A DNA stretch of 64,000 nucleotides from CBDUEF01 sp018063485. GTDB taxonomy: Bacteria; Pseudomonadota; Alphaproteobacteria; Rhodobacterales; Rhodobacteraceae. The position numbers and the translations under genes are program-made. The notes under the pieces are model-generated. The model did not search any database. It was not told where the DNA came from and was given only the letters and a program-made list of their open reading frames with translations. The stretch is taken from contig JBAOID010000016.1 of NCBI GenBank assembly GCA_037045435.1, positions 1 to 64,000 of the forward strand, written 5' to 3'. The number at the start of each line of letters is the position of its first letter. Within the stretch, counting starts at the first letter, position 1. Below, piece after piece: positions 1 through 9,029 of the stretch.

Positions 1-57
1 TTTGTTGGACGAGCCGTGCGAGACCCATCCATGACGGGCAACCGGCGAAAGACTCTT

Positions 58-102
58 GTTGACCTAAAGGACTATCCTGTGTTGACCTAAAGGACTATCC
101 TG
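58..102 (+). repeat. 23-bp tandem duplication
   Basis: The unit beginning GTTGACCTAAAGGACTATCC occurs at 58-80 and again at 81-102, directly abutting. A 23-bp step is not a multiple of three, so it moves the reading frame of the surrounding small gene. Removing one unit restores a continuous frame from ATG 31. Confidence 0.85.
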
Positions 103-412
103 CCGCGTTGGAACTCGCGCGCGATCTTTACCGCGCTGCAGGGCACCTGCGACAAAGCGTCGAATGCCGTGAGGTTGGAGATGTGATCGGCATGTCTTCC
201 ATCGGGGTTTGGCACGCCTACCAGCGCGGCGATCTTGGCGTGCCCGCGCCCAACGCCGAGCGGGCTAAGGCATGGGCGAAGGGCGAACGGTTCTATGGCG
301 CAGAAGACAGGCCGTGCCGACGCTGTGGCGGCGTCCGTCGCCAACCCGTAGACGACTTGTGCTTCGACTGTGAACGCGCGCGAGCTATGATCGAAAGTTG
401 GTGACGGCCTGA

Positions 413-1700
413 TCAGGCGGCTTTGATTTCGTGCTTGATCCCGTCGCGGAATTCAACCCCCTGGATGATTTCGGGCAGGCGGTTCTGACCGTCGAGTTTG
501 CGCCATTTCTTCTTGGCTGACAGCATCAGCTGGTGGGTCATCGCCAGAGCCGTCTGGCGGCTCAGGCAGCCTTTGGTCTTGGTGGTTCGGTGCCGGACGG
601 TGGCGAAGGTGCTTTCAATCGGGTTCGTCGTCCTGATGTGCTTCCAATGCTCGGCTGGAAAATCATAGAACGCCAGCAGATCGGCGCGATCCTTGGTCAG
701 ACATTTCACCGCGCGGTCGTATTTCACGCCGTAGGCCTCGACGAAGAAATCGAAGGCATCGTCGGCCTCGGCCTTGGTTTCCGCCATCTGTTACCCGGCA
801 GGGCATGCTTGCATGCCCGAGAGGGCAGATATCGTTCAGGTGCGCCTTGGCCTTCGGCTGCACCGATTTTGGCAGAGCGTTCAGCACATTCGCCGTCTTG
901 TGCACCCAGCAGCGCTGGACCCGGGTCTTGCCGTAAACCTCGTGCAAGGCGGCCCAGAACCCCATTGCACCATCACCCACGGCAAGCTTGGGCGCAGCCT
1001 CCAGGCCCCGGCGTTTCAGGTCCAGCAGCAGCTCGCGCCAGCTCTGGGTGCTTTCGCGAAAGCCGTCGATCAGGCCCAGAACATCCTTGTTGCCCCACTC
1101 ATCCGCGCCGATAATCACCAACATACATTGACGATCCTCATCGAGACGCGGCGTGAAGTAGACGCCGTCGGCCCAGAAATACACATAGCGCCGCGCCGAC
1201 AGGTCGCGCTTGGACCAGCGTTCATAATCGTCCCACCAATCCGCCTTCAGCCGGGTGATGGTCGAGGCCGACAAGCCCGGCGCGTCCGGCCCCAGCAGGG
1301 CCGCCAGGGCTTCGGAGAAATCGCCGGTGGAAATGCCCTTGAGGTATAGCCAGGGCAGCAATTCCTCGATCGACTTAGCCCGCCGCAGATAGGGCGGCAG
1401 GATCGTCGAACTGAACCGAAGCGGCGCGCCCTCCGGCGCTCGGTCCCGGACCCGAGGAACTTTCACCGCGACCCCGCCGATCCCGGTCTGGACCTCCCGC
1501 TCGGGCAGATGACCATGACGGACCAGACGGCGGCGGCCAGCTCCATCGGTCTGATCGGCATGGGCGGTGAGAAACGCGCTCAGTTCAGCCTCAACCGCCT
1601 GCGCGATCAACTCCCGCGCGCCCTGGCGCAGCAAATCCGTCAACGGATCGGGCGAAAATCCTTCTGGCGCGCGAAACGCGACGACCGTATCCTTTGTCAT
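413..1700 (-). pseudogene. IS256-family (mutator-type) transposase, frameshifted by a palindromic insert
   Basis: The product is a DDE transposase of the IS256/mutator type. The N-terminal part (start 1700) contains the catalytic-domain segments FWADGVYF and AVGDGAMGFW and the conserved RCWVHKTANVLN. The C-terminal part contains HWKHIRTTNPIESTFATVR, the family signature around the catalytic glutamate. Without the 37-bp insertion at 789-825 the two parts join as NDIW-MAETK, giving a normal protein of about 400 residues. The insertion shifts the frame, so only the first part plus a nonsense tail would be made. The last codons are KAA followed by TGA. Confidence 0.9.
789..825 (-). repeat. Palindromic mini-insert, member A (copy 1)
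   Basis: This is a 37-bp insertion in the transposase, minus-strand reading: left flank CCCTCTC, arm GGGCATGC, loop AA, arm GCATGCCC, right flank TGCCGGGTAACA. Excision restores the normal IS256 reading frame. The same insert occurs at 3142-3178. Related inserts with different arms lie at 58466, 61721, 62118 and 62287. Confidence 0.85.
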
Positions 1701-1898
1701 GTGGCATATCCTTTTCTCTGCGAGAACTGCGGCGCGTCAACAACGCCTTGATATGCCACCCAATCCCCCCGTCACCAACTTTCAGCTATAGCTCAACGCG
1801 CGCGGAGGCGATGCCTATAAAGGTCAAACTGAGCCAGTGAGCACGAGACTTAACCTGCTTGCCCGGAAGTCGCGCCTCGTTTAAACGGTTAGAACCAC

Positions 1899-1976
1899 GG
1901 CCCCTTAGCTCAGCTGGATAGAGCATCCGCCTTCTAAGCGGAATGTCGCACGTTGCGAGTCGTGCAGGGGTCGCCA
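1899..1976 (+). tRNA. tRNA-Arg (anticodon TCT), with an extra base in the T loop
   Basis: A cloverleaf folds from 1899: acceptor GGCCCCT pairs with AGGGGTC (one G-T pair), D stem GCTC/GAGC, anticodon stem TCCGC/GCGGA with loop CTTCTAA (anticodon TCT at loop positions 3-5), T stem GCACG/CGTGC, and an encoded CCA end. The T loop reads TTGCGAGT, eight bases where all functional tRNAs have seven (TTCGAGT expected). The extra G is at 1955. This is either a damaged tRNA gene or one of the many +1 errors in this sequence. The gene sits between the two inverted IS256 copies. Confidence 0.85.
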
Positions 1977-2171
1977 TCGTTCAATTGCTGTAGATGGGGC
2001 ATAAGCATGCACGAAACGGCAGTTTTTGCTGCACACCGTGTCAAGGACATTCTTGCGATTCCGCCTGAAGATCCGCCAAGACCTTGATAAGTTTTGCGCA
2101 AATAGGAATGCTGCGGTAAGTTCGTGATCACCGCGGGTTTTCCCCACATATGCATTGTGCTTCGCTGCTTG
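1977..2171. other. Intergenic segment between tRNA-Arg and IS256 copy 2
   Basis: There is no convincing gene here. The segment is less GC-rich than its surroundings. It contains GTGATCAC at 2124-2131, which resembles the sucC/sdhC operator core but is single and lacks a downstream gene, so I do not call it an operator. Short open frames on either strand lack recognisable motifs. Confidence 0.5.
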
Positions 2172-3585
2172 GAGCTATAGCTGAAAGTTGGTGACGGGGG
2201 GATTGGGTGGCATATCAAGGCGTTGTTGACGCGCCGCAGTTCTCGCAGAGAAAAGGATATGCCACATGACAAAGGATACGGTCGTCGCGTTTCGCGCGCC
2301 AGAAGGATTTTCGCCCGATCCGTTGACGGATTTGCTGCGCCAGGGCGCGCGGGAGTTGATCGCGCAGGCGGTTGAGGCTGAACTGAGCGCGTTTCTCACC
2401 GCCCATGCCGATCAGACCGATGGAGCTGGCCGCCGCCGTCTGGTCCGTCATGGTCATCTGCCCGAGCGGGAGGTCCAGACCGGGATCGGCGGGGTCGCGG
2501 TGAAAGTTCCTCGGGTCCGGGACCGAGCGCCGGAGGGCGCGCCGCTTCGGTTCAGTTCGACGATCCTGCCGCCCTATCTGCGGCGGGCTAAGTCGATCGA
2601 GGAATTGCTGCCCTGGCTATACCTCAAGGGCATTTCCACCGGCGATTTCTCCGAAGCCCTGGCGGCCCTGCTGGGGCCGGACGCGCCGGGCTTGTCGGCC
2701 TCGACCATCACCCGGCTGAAGGCGGATTGGTGGGACGATTATGAACGCTGGTCCAAGCGCGACCTGTCGGCGCGGCGCTATGTGTATTTCTGGGCCGACG
2801 GCGTCTACTTCACGCCGCGTCTCGATGAGGATCGTCAATGTATGTTGGTGATTATCGGCGCGGATGAGTGGGGCAACAAGGATGTTCTGGGCCTGATCGA
2901 CGGCTTTCGCGAAAGCACCCAGAGCTGGCGCGAGCTGCTGCTGGACCTGAAACGCCGGGGCCTGGAGGCTGCGCCCAAGCTTGCCGTGGGTGATGGTGCA
3001 ATGGGGTTCTGGGCCGCCTTGCACGAGGTTTACGGCAAGACCCGGGTCCAGCGCTGCTGGGTGCACAAGACGGCGAATGTGCTGAACGCTCATGCCAAAA
3101 TCGGTCCAGCCGAAGGCCAAGGCGCACCTGAACGATATCTGCCCTCTCGGGCATGCAAGCATGCCCTGCCGGGTAACAGATGGCGGAAACCAAGGCCGAG
3201 GCCGACGATGCCTTCGATTTCTTCGTCGAGGCCTACGGCGTGAAATACGACCGCGCGGTGAAATGCCTGACCAAGGATCGCGCCGATCTGCTGGCGTTCT
3301 ATGATTTTCCAGCCGAGCATTGGAAGCACATCAGGACGACGAACCCGATTGAAAGCACCTTCGCCACCGTCCGGCACCGAACCACCAAGACCAAAGGCTG
3401 CCTGAGCCGCCAGACGGCTCTGGCGATGACCCACCAGCTGATGCTGTCAGCCAAGAAGAAATGGCGCAAACTCGACGGTCAGAACCGCCTGCCCGAAATC
3501 ATCCAGGGGGTTGAATTCCGCGACGGGATCAAGCACGAAATCAAAGCCACCCAATCCCCCCGTCACCAACTTTCAGCTATAGCTC
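2172..3585 (+). mobile_element. IS256-family insertion sequence, copy 2
   Basis: The body is nearly identical to copy 1, in opposite orientation. Both ends are the same 40-bp sequence in inverted orientation (2172-2211 and 3546-3585, starting GAGCTATAGCTGAAAG). In copy 1 the corresponding right end differs and carries the transposase stop codon. So the right end of copy 2 has been rewritten as a mirror of its left end. No target duplication is visible: the left flank ends CGCTGCTTG, the right flank begins AGAATCGTC. The flanks therefore probably come from different events or a later rearrangement. Confidence 0.88.
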
Positions 3586-3626
3586 AGAATCGTCATTGTT
3601 GCAGAGTTGTTGCAGAGAGGCCCTGA
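2266..3626 (+). pseudogene. IS256-family transposase, two frame breaks and lost stop codon
   Basis: This is the same transposase as copy 1 (start 2266). Two frame breaks are visible: an extra A at 3092 relative to copy 1, and the 37-bp palindromic insert at 3142-3178. The C-terminal frame resumes with MAETKAEADD at 3180. Because the element's right end was replaced, the native KAA-stop is gone and the frame reads out of the IS to 3626. It cannot make an intact transposase, so if it moved after these changes it used an enzyme supplied in trans. Confidence 0.88.
3142..3178 (+). repeat. Palindromic mini-insert, member A (copy 2)
   Basis: Identical to the insert at 789-825: flank CCCTCTC, arm GGGCATGC, loop AA, arm GCATGCCC, flank TGCCGGGTAACA. 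Because both IS copies share it at the same site, the insertion predates the duplication of this IS. Confidence 0.85.
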
Positions 3627-3627
3627 A

Positions 3628-3667
3628 ACGACGAAACCGCCGATCTTGCGATCAGCGGTTTTCGTTA
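3628..3667 (+). terminator. Rho-independent terminator
   Basis: The stem has arms AAACCGC-C-GATC and GATC-A-GCGGTTT with loop TTGC, extended by AACGA/TCGTT, followed by TTATTT. It has no obvious gene upstream now, so it may have belonged to a transcript cut off by IS256 copy 2. Confidence 0.65.
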
Positions 3668-3684
3668 TTTATCAAGGCGGTGGT

Positions 3685-3760
<76 letters not shown>

Positions 3761-3864
3761 GATAACCTTTGCGACACTGGGCGCGTCGTGGGCGCTGTTT
3801 AGGCGAGGGCGCGGAGCGGTGCAAGCGGAAAATGCACCCCGTATTCGCGCACTTGCCTGAAGGT

Positions 3865-4200
3865 TCAGACGTCTTCTTCGTCGCCGGCCACATCGGCCAG
3901 ATCATCGAGCGAAACGGTGTCGTCACCGTCTTCTTCCAGCAGTTCGTCATCAACATCCGCATCATCGGCCACATCGGCGACCAACAGATCATCGTCGGCG
4001 TCGAGATCGTCAACCAGAACCTCGTCATCCTTTTCAGGCTTGACGCGGGCAATCACCGAGGCGGCCATCTTGCGACGCGCGCTTTCGATATCGACGACTT
4101 CACCCGTGTAGGGGCTGACAATCGGCGTGCGGTTCAGGTCGTAAAAGCGTTTTCCGGTGGTCGGACAAACGCGCTTGGTTCCCCATTCAGCCAGTGGCAT
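3865..4200 (-). CDS. FYDLN acid-domain protein (TIGR02300 type)
   Basis: A 111-residue protein. The N-terminal half carries the conserved WGTKRVCPTTGKRFYDLNR segment; the C-terminal half is almost entirely aspartate, glutamate and valine, the hallmark of this alphaproteobacterial family. Its function is unknown. The start at 4200 is preceded by AGGGAAG at a good distance. The longer open frame upstream has a poor start and different composition, so I do not use it. Confidence 0.85.
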   Translation of the reverse strand: MPLAEWGTKRVCPTTGKRFYDLNRTPIVSPYTGEVVDIESARRKMAASVIARVKPEKDDEVLVDDLDADDDLLVADVADDADVDDELLEEDGDDTVSLDDLADVAGDEEDV

Positions 4201-4337
4201 GGTCTTCCCTTTGTTCAGGCAGGCCCAATGGGCCATCGGTTCGGAATGCAGCCGCTTGCCACATGCCCATGGCAGTGTCAAAGGCTTTTGTTCCGGTTTG
4301 CAGATAGCTATGCTGCGGGTTCGCGTCCAGAGGTGTC

Positions 4338-5027
4338 ATGTTTATTCTTCCCGGTAATCCGCCTGTCGAAATTGCCCTGCGCCGAACTTCGCGGGCGCGG
4401 CGGTTTTCCTTGCGGGTGGCTCAGGTCGACGGGCGCGTTACCTTGTCGCTGCCCGCACGGTCGCGTGAGGCCGAGGCGCTGGCTTTTGTGACTTCGCAAG
4501 AGGGCTGGATCAGGGCAGCGCTGGCGCGGATGCCGCAGGTTTCGTCGGTCGGGTTTGGGGGAGAGATACCGTTTGAGGGCGTGCCCTTGCCGATTCGGTC
4601 GTCGCTGGGGCGATCAGTGCGGATAGAGGAAGGCGCGCTGATGGTGCCGGGAGCGTCAGATCGCGTTGCCGCGCGGGTGCAGGCGTTCTTGAAGGTGCGG
4701 GCGCGGGACCGGCTGGTTGCCGCCTCGGACCGCTATGCGGGGATGGTGGGGCGCAAGGTGGCGCAGGTGGCGCTGCGCGATACGCGCTCGCGCTGGGGGT
4801 CTTGCACCTCGGCAGGGGCGTTGATGTATTCGTGGCGGCTGATCATGGCGCCGCCATCGGTGCTGGATTACGTCGCGGCGCATGAGGTGGCGCATCTGAT
4901 CGAGATGAACCATTCGCACCGGTTCTGGGCCGTGGTGGAGCGGTTGTATCCGGCATGGCAGGCCGAGCGGGCGTGGTTGCGCAAGCATGGTGCGGCCTTG
5001 CAGGCGATCCGCTTCGAAAGCGATTGA
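4338..5027 (+). CDS. YgjP-like (SprT-type) zinc metallopeptidase domain protein
   Basis: A 229-residue predicted cytosolic metallopeptidase of the DUF45/YgjP family. The metal-binding motif HEVAHLIEMNHSHRFW has the two histidines and glutamate of HExxH plus a downstream histidine. The preceding RSRWGSC segment is also typical. The physiological substrate is unknown for the family. It starts with ATG at 4338 and is followed 31 bp later by the GntR regulator on the same strand. Confidence 0.87.
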   Translation: MFILPGNPPVEIALRRTSRARRFSLRVAQVDGRVTLSLPARSREAEALAFVTSQEGWIRAALARMPQVSSVGFGGEIPFEGVPLPIRSSLGRSVRIEEGALMVPGASDRVAARVQAFLKVRARDRLVAASDRYAGMVGRKVAQVALRDTRSRWGSCTSAGALMYSWRLIMAPPSVLDYVAAHEVAHLIEMNHSHRFWAVVERLYPAWQAERAWLRKHGAALQAIRFESD

Positions 5028-5058
5028 CGCGCCCATGCTGGCGATGTTTGGCTGAGGC

Positions 5059-5709
5059 ATGACTCTGAGCCCGCGCCTTGCCGATCCCAACGCCGCCGCC
5101 CATGAGCGGATTTACCGGCGTTTACGCCAGCAGATCATGCATGGCGAACTGGCCCCCGGTCAGGCGCTGACCCTGCGCGGGGTGGCGGCGCAGTTTGGCG
5201 TCTCAATGACCCCGGCGCGTGAGGCGGTGCGGCGGTTGGCGGCGGAAGGGGCGTTGACGCTTTCGTCCTCGGGGCGGATTTCCACGCCGGAATTGAGCGC
5301 CGAGCGGATTGAGGAATTGGCGGCTATTCGTGCAATGCTGGAGCCTGAGATGGCGGCGCGGGCGCTGCCGCGGGCGCATTTCGCCTTGATCGACCGGCTG
5401 GCCGCGATCAACGGGTTGAACCAGGAGGCGGTGATGAACCAAGATGCGGTGGCTTATGTGCGGACCAATCTTGAGTTTCACCGCACACTTTATCTGCGCG
5501 CCCAAACCCCTGCAATGCTGGCGATGTGTGAGACGGTATGGCTGCAACTGGGGCCAACGATGCGGGCGCTGTATCAAAAGCTGCGTCGGCGCGAGGTGCC
5601 GCAGCATCACCGGATGATCCTGTCGGCGTTGCGGGCCGGCGATGAGCCGGGGCTGCGGCTGGCGGTGAGGACCGATGTGACGCAGGGGCTGCGGCATCTG
5701 GCAAGTTGA
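5059..5709 (+). CDS. GntR-family transcriptional regulator (FadR/FCD type)
   Basis: A 216-residue regulator. The N-terminal winged helix (about residues 12-75, RIYRRLRQQIMHGELAPGQ, then FGVSMTPAREAVRRLAAEGAL) is a classic GntR DNA-binding domain. The C-terminal helical domain with HRTLYLRA is FCD-like and binds small carboxylates or acyl-CoA in relatives. It lies next to the lpd-suc cluster on the opposite strand. That placement makes it a possible regulator of central metabolism, but no operator is visible at its own promoter. Confidence 0.88.
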   Translation: MTLSPRLADPNAAAHERIYRRLRQQIMHGELAPGQALTLRGVAAQFGVSMTPAREAVRRLAAEGALTLSSSGRISTPELSAERIEELAAIRAMLEPEMAARALPRAHFALIDRLAAINGLNQEAVMNQDAVAYVRTNLEFHRTLYLRAQTPAMLAMCETVWLQLGPTMRALYQKLRRREVPQHHRMILSALRAGDEPGLRLAVRTDVTQGLRHLAS

Positions 5710-5710
5710 C

Positions 5711-5732
5711 GCAGCGCCCTTAGGGGCGCTGC
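5711..5732. terminator. Terminator-like hairpin between convergent genes
   Basis: The perfect stem GCAGCGCCC / GGGCGCTGC with a short loop lies between the stop codons of the GntR gene and lpd, which converge. No T tract follows on either side, so strength is uncertain. Confidence 0.5.
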
Positions 5733-5740
5733 TGAGGGCA

Positions 5741-7129
5741 TCAGGCGTGGATCGCACCGTCGCCACAGGCGAGGGCGGCTTCGCGCACGGCCTCGCTATA
5801 GGTGGGGTGTGCGTGGCAGGTTAGCGCCAGATCCTGGGCCGAGGCGCCGAATTCCATCGCCACGCAAACCTCATGGATCAGATCCCCGGCGCCGGGGCCG
5901 ATGATATGCGCGCCAAGGATGCGGTCGGTGGTGGCGTCGGCGAGGATTTTGACAAATCCTTCGGCCTGAAACACCGCTTTGGCGCGGGCGTTGCCCATGA
6001 AGGGGAATTTCCCCACCTTGTAGGCGCGGCCCTGTTCTTTCAGTTGCTCTTCGGTTGCCCCCACGGAGGACACTTCTGGCGACGTATATACCACACCGGG
6101 GATGACCGAATAGTTAACGTGGCCCGCCTTGCCCGCCATGATCTCGGCCAGCGCCATGCCTTCGTCTTCGGCTTTATGGGCCAGCATCGGGCCAATGATC
6201 GCATCACCAATGGCATATAGACCCTTGATATTGGTGGCATAATGGTCGTCGGTCTTGATCTGGCCGCGTGGCAGCATCTCGACCCCCAAAGCCTCAAGCC
6301 CCAAGCCTGTAACATAGGGTTTGCGGCCGGTGGCGACGAGGACGACTTCGGATTGCAGCGTGTCTTGCTTGTCGTTTTTCTTTAGTTTGTAGGTGACATG
6401 TGCCACGTCATTTTTCACCTCAACGCCCTGCACGGCGGCGCCCATGATAAACTTAAGTCCTTGTTTTGACAGGATACGCTGGAAGGATTTGGCCACCTCG
6501 GCATCCATGCCGGGGGTGATGGCGTCGAGGTATTCCACCACCGTGACCTGGGTGCCAAGACGGGCATAAACCGAGCCCATCTCAAGGCCGATCACGCCTG
6601 CGCCGATGACCACCATGGTTTTCGGGATGGCGGGCAGGGTCAAGGCACCGGTGGAGGTGACGACGATGGTTTCATCCACGGTGACACCGGGGAGGGTAGA
6701 TGGCTCGGAACCCGTTGCAATCACGATGTTTTTCGCCTCATGCACCTCATCTCCGACCTGAACCTTGCCGGGCGCGGGGATGGAGCCATAGCCTTTGATC
6801 CAGGTTATCTTGTTCTTTTTGAACAGAAATTCGATGCCCTTGGTGTTGCCGCTCACCACCTCTTGCTTATAGCCCAGCATCTTGGCCCAATCGACCGTAG
6901 GCGCGCCGCCCATCAGGCCCATTTTCTCAAAGTTTTCATGAGTTTCGTGGAGCATATGGGTTGCGTGCAGCAGCGCCTTGGAGGGGATGCAGCCCACATT
7001 CAGGCAGGTGCCGCCAAGGGTTTCACGCCCCTCAACCACGGCAACCGTTAACCCTAATTGGGCGGCGCGGATGGCGCAGACATAGCCGCCGGGACCGGCG
7101 CCGAGGATGATGGTGTCATAGCTTGCCAT
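5741..7129 (-). CDS. lpd: Dihydrolipoyl dehydrogenase (E3)
   Basis: A 462-residue flavoprotein that reoxidises dihydrolipoamide of the 2-oxoglutarate dehydrogenase complex with NAD+. Visible motifs are the FAD fold GAGPGGY (residue 9), the redox disulphide GGTCLNVGCIPSK, the NAD-binding GAGVIGLEMGSV, and the catalytic His-Glu pair HAHPTYSEA near the C-terminus. It lies downstream of sucB, separated by a small MAPEG gene, in the same direction, so it is probably the E3 of this complex and cotranscribed with it. Confidence 0.96.
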   Translation of the reverse strand: MASYDTIILGAGPGGYVCAIRAAQLGLTVAVVEGRETLGGTCLNVGCIPSKALLHATHMLHETHENFEKMGLMGGAPTVDWAKMLGYKQEVVSGNTKGIEFLFKKNKITWIKGYGSIPAPGKVQVGDEVHEAKNIVIATGSEPSTLPGVTVDETIVVTSTGALTLPAIPKTMVVIGAGVIGLEMGSVYARLGTQVTVVEYLDAITPGMDAEVAKSFQRILSKQGLKFIMGAAVQGVEVKNDVAHVTYKLKKNDKQDTLQSEVVLVATGRKPYVTGLGLEALGVEMLPRGQIKTDDHYATNIKGLYAIGDAIIGPMLAHKAEDEGMALAEIMAGKAGHVNYSVIPGVVYTSPEVSSVGATEEQLKEQGRAYKVGKFPFMGNARAKAVFQAEGFVKILADATTDRILGAHIIGPGAGDLIHEVCVAMEFGASAQDLALTCHAHPTYSEAVREAALACGDGAIHA

Positions 7130-7204
7130 GGGGCGTATCCTTGTGGTTCTGGCCGTGTTACAGCCGTGCTTTTTGCGTGCTTTTCCCGTGCATACGGGAA
7201 AAAT

Positions 7205-7601
7205 TCAGATCAGGGCGGCCAGGATCATCGTCATCGTGGCCAGAAAGCCCGCAAACCAGATCGCCGAGCGCCAGGGCCGCAGGCCAAGGTAATAGGCCGG
7301 AACATAGGCGATGCGGGCGACAAGGTAGATATAGGCGGCGGTTTGGGTGGTGGCGCTGGATTGGTTGGACAGGGTGACGACCACGACGGCGAGGGTGAAG
7401 AGGATCAGCGCTTCGAAATGGTTGGTCATCGCCCGTTGCAGGCGCGCGGTTTTAACCGAAAGCTGCCGTGAGGGCGGCTTGTCGCGGGCGGAGGAGGTGT
7501 AGCCGGTGCCAAGTTCGAGATTGGCCGGGATCGCAAAGGCCGCGTATTGGAGCGGCTTGCAGGAGGCCCGCGAGGGCCAGGGTGGTGAGTTCGGGGGTCA
7601 T
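7205..7601 (-). CDS. MAPEG-family membrane protein (frameshifted here)
   Basis: The product is a small integral membrane protein of the MAPEG family (eicosanoid/glutathione metabolism fold; bacterial roles mostly unknown). The start is MTPELTTLALAG at 7601. Removing one extra A at 7551 joins it to ARDKPPSRQ and NHFEALILFTLAVVVVT, giving about 131 residues with the expected four membrane segments. The total length is 3n+1, consistent with a single inserted base. It lies between sucB and lpd in the same orientation. Confidence 0.8.
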
Positions 7602-7628
7602 GGCGCAAGCACTCCTGTTCGGGATGTG

Positions 7629-7723
7629 CGGCTCCCCTCCCCTTGATGGGGAGGGGATGGGGGTGGGGTGGTCCGGGGAACTCCCCCCACCCCATCCCTC
7701 CCCACAAGGGGGAGGGCGCGGCA
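7629..7723. repeat. GC-rich palindromic intergenic repeat
   Basis: An extended inverted repeat: CTCCCCTCCCCTTGATGGGG and its mirror, with ACTCCCCCCACCCC opposite a G-rich arm. It lies between sucB and the MAPEG gene. It resembles repetitive extragenic palindromes and could form a strong RNA hairpin that stabilises or attenuates the upstream message. Confidence 0.6.
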
Positions 7724-7768
7724 CGATTACGAGGGTTTCGGCAAGTCAGAGGTTACCCCGACGTCCCA

Positions 7769-8996
7769 TCACAAATCCATCAACAACCGGCGCGGATCCT
7801 CCAGTGCTTCTTTCACCCGCACGAGGAAGGTCACGGCGCCTTTGCCATCGACCACGCGGTGGTCGTAGCTCAGCGCCAGATACATCATCGGGCGGATGAC
7901 GATTTGGCCGTGCAATCACCACCGGGCGGTCCTGGATCTTGTGCATTCCCAAGATGCCCGACTGCGGCGGGTTCAGGATCGGCGAGGACATCAGCGAGCC
8001 GTAGACGCCACCGTTCGAGATGGTGAAAGAGCCGCCCTGCATTTCGGCCATCGACAGTTTGCCATCGCGGGCGCGCAGGCCCAGTTCGGCGATTTTCTTC
8101 TCGATCGCGGCAAAGCCCATCTGGTCGGCGTCGCGCACCACCGGCACCACAAGGCCCGAAGGGGTGCCAACCGCCACGCCCATGTGGACGTAGTTCTTGT
8201 AGACCACATCCTGACCGTCAATCTCGGCGTTGACCTCGGGGATTTCTTTCAGCGCATGGGTGCAGGCTTTGACGAAAAACGACATGAAGCCGAGTTTGAC
8301 GCCGTGTTTCTTCTCGAAAATGTCCTTGTACTCGTTGCGCAGGCCCATGATGCCGGACATATCCACCTCGTTATAGGTGGTCAGCATGGCCGCCGTATTC
8401 TGGGCGTCTTTCAACCGGCGCGCGATGGTGGCGCGCAGGCGCGTCATCTTGACACGTTCTTCCCGCGCGGCGTCATCGGCGGGCACGGGGGCGCGCGGAA
8501 TGGCGGCGGGGGCGGGCGCTGCGGCGACCGGGGCGGCAGAGGCAGCGCGAGCGACATCCTCTTTCATCACGCGGCCATCGCGGCCGGTGCCTTGGACCTG
8601 ATCCGCCGACAGGCCAGCCTCTGCCATGGCTTTCTTGGCCGAAGGCGCATTTTCGACATCGTTGCGCGTCGTAACGGTTTCAGGGCCAGCGCCGGGCGAA
8701 CCCACTGCGGCCGCGGCCACCGATTTCGGCTCTGCCGCCTTGGCCGGAATGGCAGCGGCCGCCCCTTCGGTCACAATGGCAAGCCGGGCATTGGCGGCCA
8801 CAGTCGTGCCTTCTGGCGCTAGAATTTCGGCCAGGACGCCCGAAACCGGGCTGGGAACCTCGACCGAGACCTTGTCGGTTTCAAGTTCGCACAGCATCTC
8901 GTCGATTTTGACCGTATCGCCGGCCTTTTTGAACCAGGTGGAAACGGTGGCTTCGGAAACGCTTTCGCCAAGGGATGGCACCATTACATCAGTCAT
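7769..8996 (-). CDS. sucB: Dihydrolipoyllysine-residue succinyltransferase, E2 of 2-oxoglutarate dehydrogenase (frameshifted here)
   Basis: E2 transfers the succinyl group from lipoamide to CoA. Domains in order: lipoyl domain with ELETDKVSVEVPSP (residues about 37-50), Ala/Pro-rich linker, E3-binding domain (PSAKKAMAEAGLSADQV), and the acyltransferase domain. One extra base near 7911 shifts the last 45 codons. Without it the frame reads VVIAGQIVIRPMMYLALSYDHRVVDGKG to RRLLMDL-stop at 7769, restoring the catalytic HxxxDG motif. Corrected length is about 408 residues, normal for the family. Such a break in a core enzyme is more likely a sequence error than real loss. Confidence 0.93.
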
Positions 8997-9029
8997 ATCA
9001 TTCTCCTGCGCTGCGGCGCGAATTGAGGG

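Larger units (their letters stand above)
382..1794 (-). mobile_element. IS256-family insertion sequence, copy 1
   Basis: The element is bounded by imperfect terminal inverted repeats: GAGCTATGATCGAAAG at 382 and the complement of GAGCTATAGCTGAAAG ending at 1794. The 9-bp direct repeat AACGCGCGC lies at 373-381 and 1795-1803, the target-duplication length expected for IS256 elements. It carries one transposase gene on the minus strand. It inserted into the small gene at 31-1820. A near-identical copy lies in inverted orientation 377 bp away. Confidence 0.9.
31..1820 (+). pseudogene. Small CxxC-type protein gene, broken by a tandem duplication and an IS256 insertion
   Basis: I do not recognise the family. 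The original reading frame can be rebuilt: ATG at 31, a 23-bp tandem duplication (58-102) that shifts the frame, then about 90 codons to an IS256-family insertion at 382. After removing the IS and one copy of the 9-bp target duplication the frame continues five codons to TAA at 1818-1820. The readable part has an N-terminal stretch that could be a helix-turn-helix (DVIGMSSIGVWHAYQRG) and a C-terminal pair of CxxC motifs (CRRCGG and CFDC), so a small zinc-binding DNA-associated protein is possible. Such proteins are common in phage and islands; the role is inference only. Confidence 0.45.

Noticed and set aside
2120..2134. GTGATCAC similar to the sucC/sdhC operator.
   Set aside because: Single site, outer bases do not match, and no TCA gene follows.
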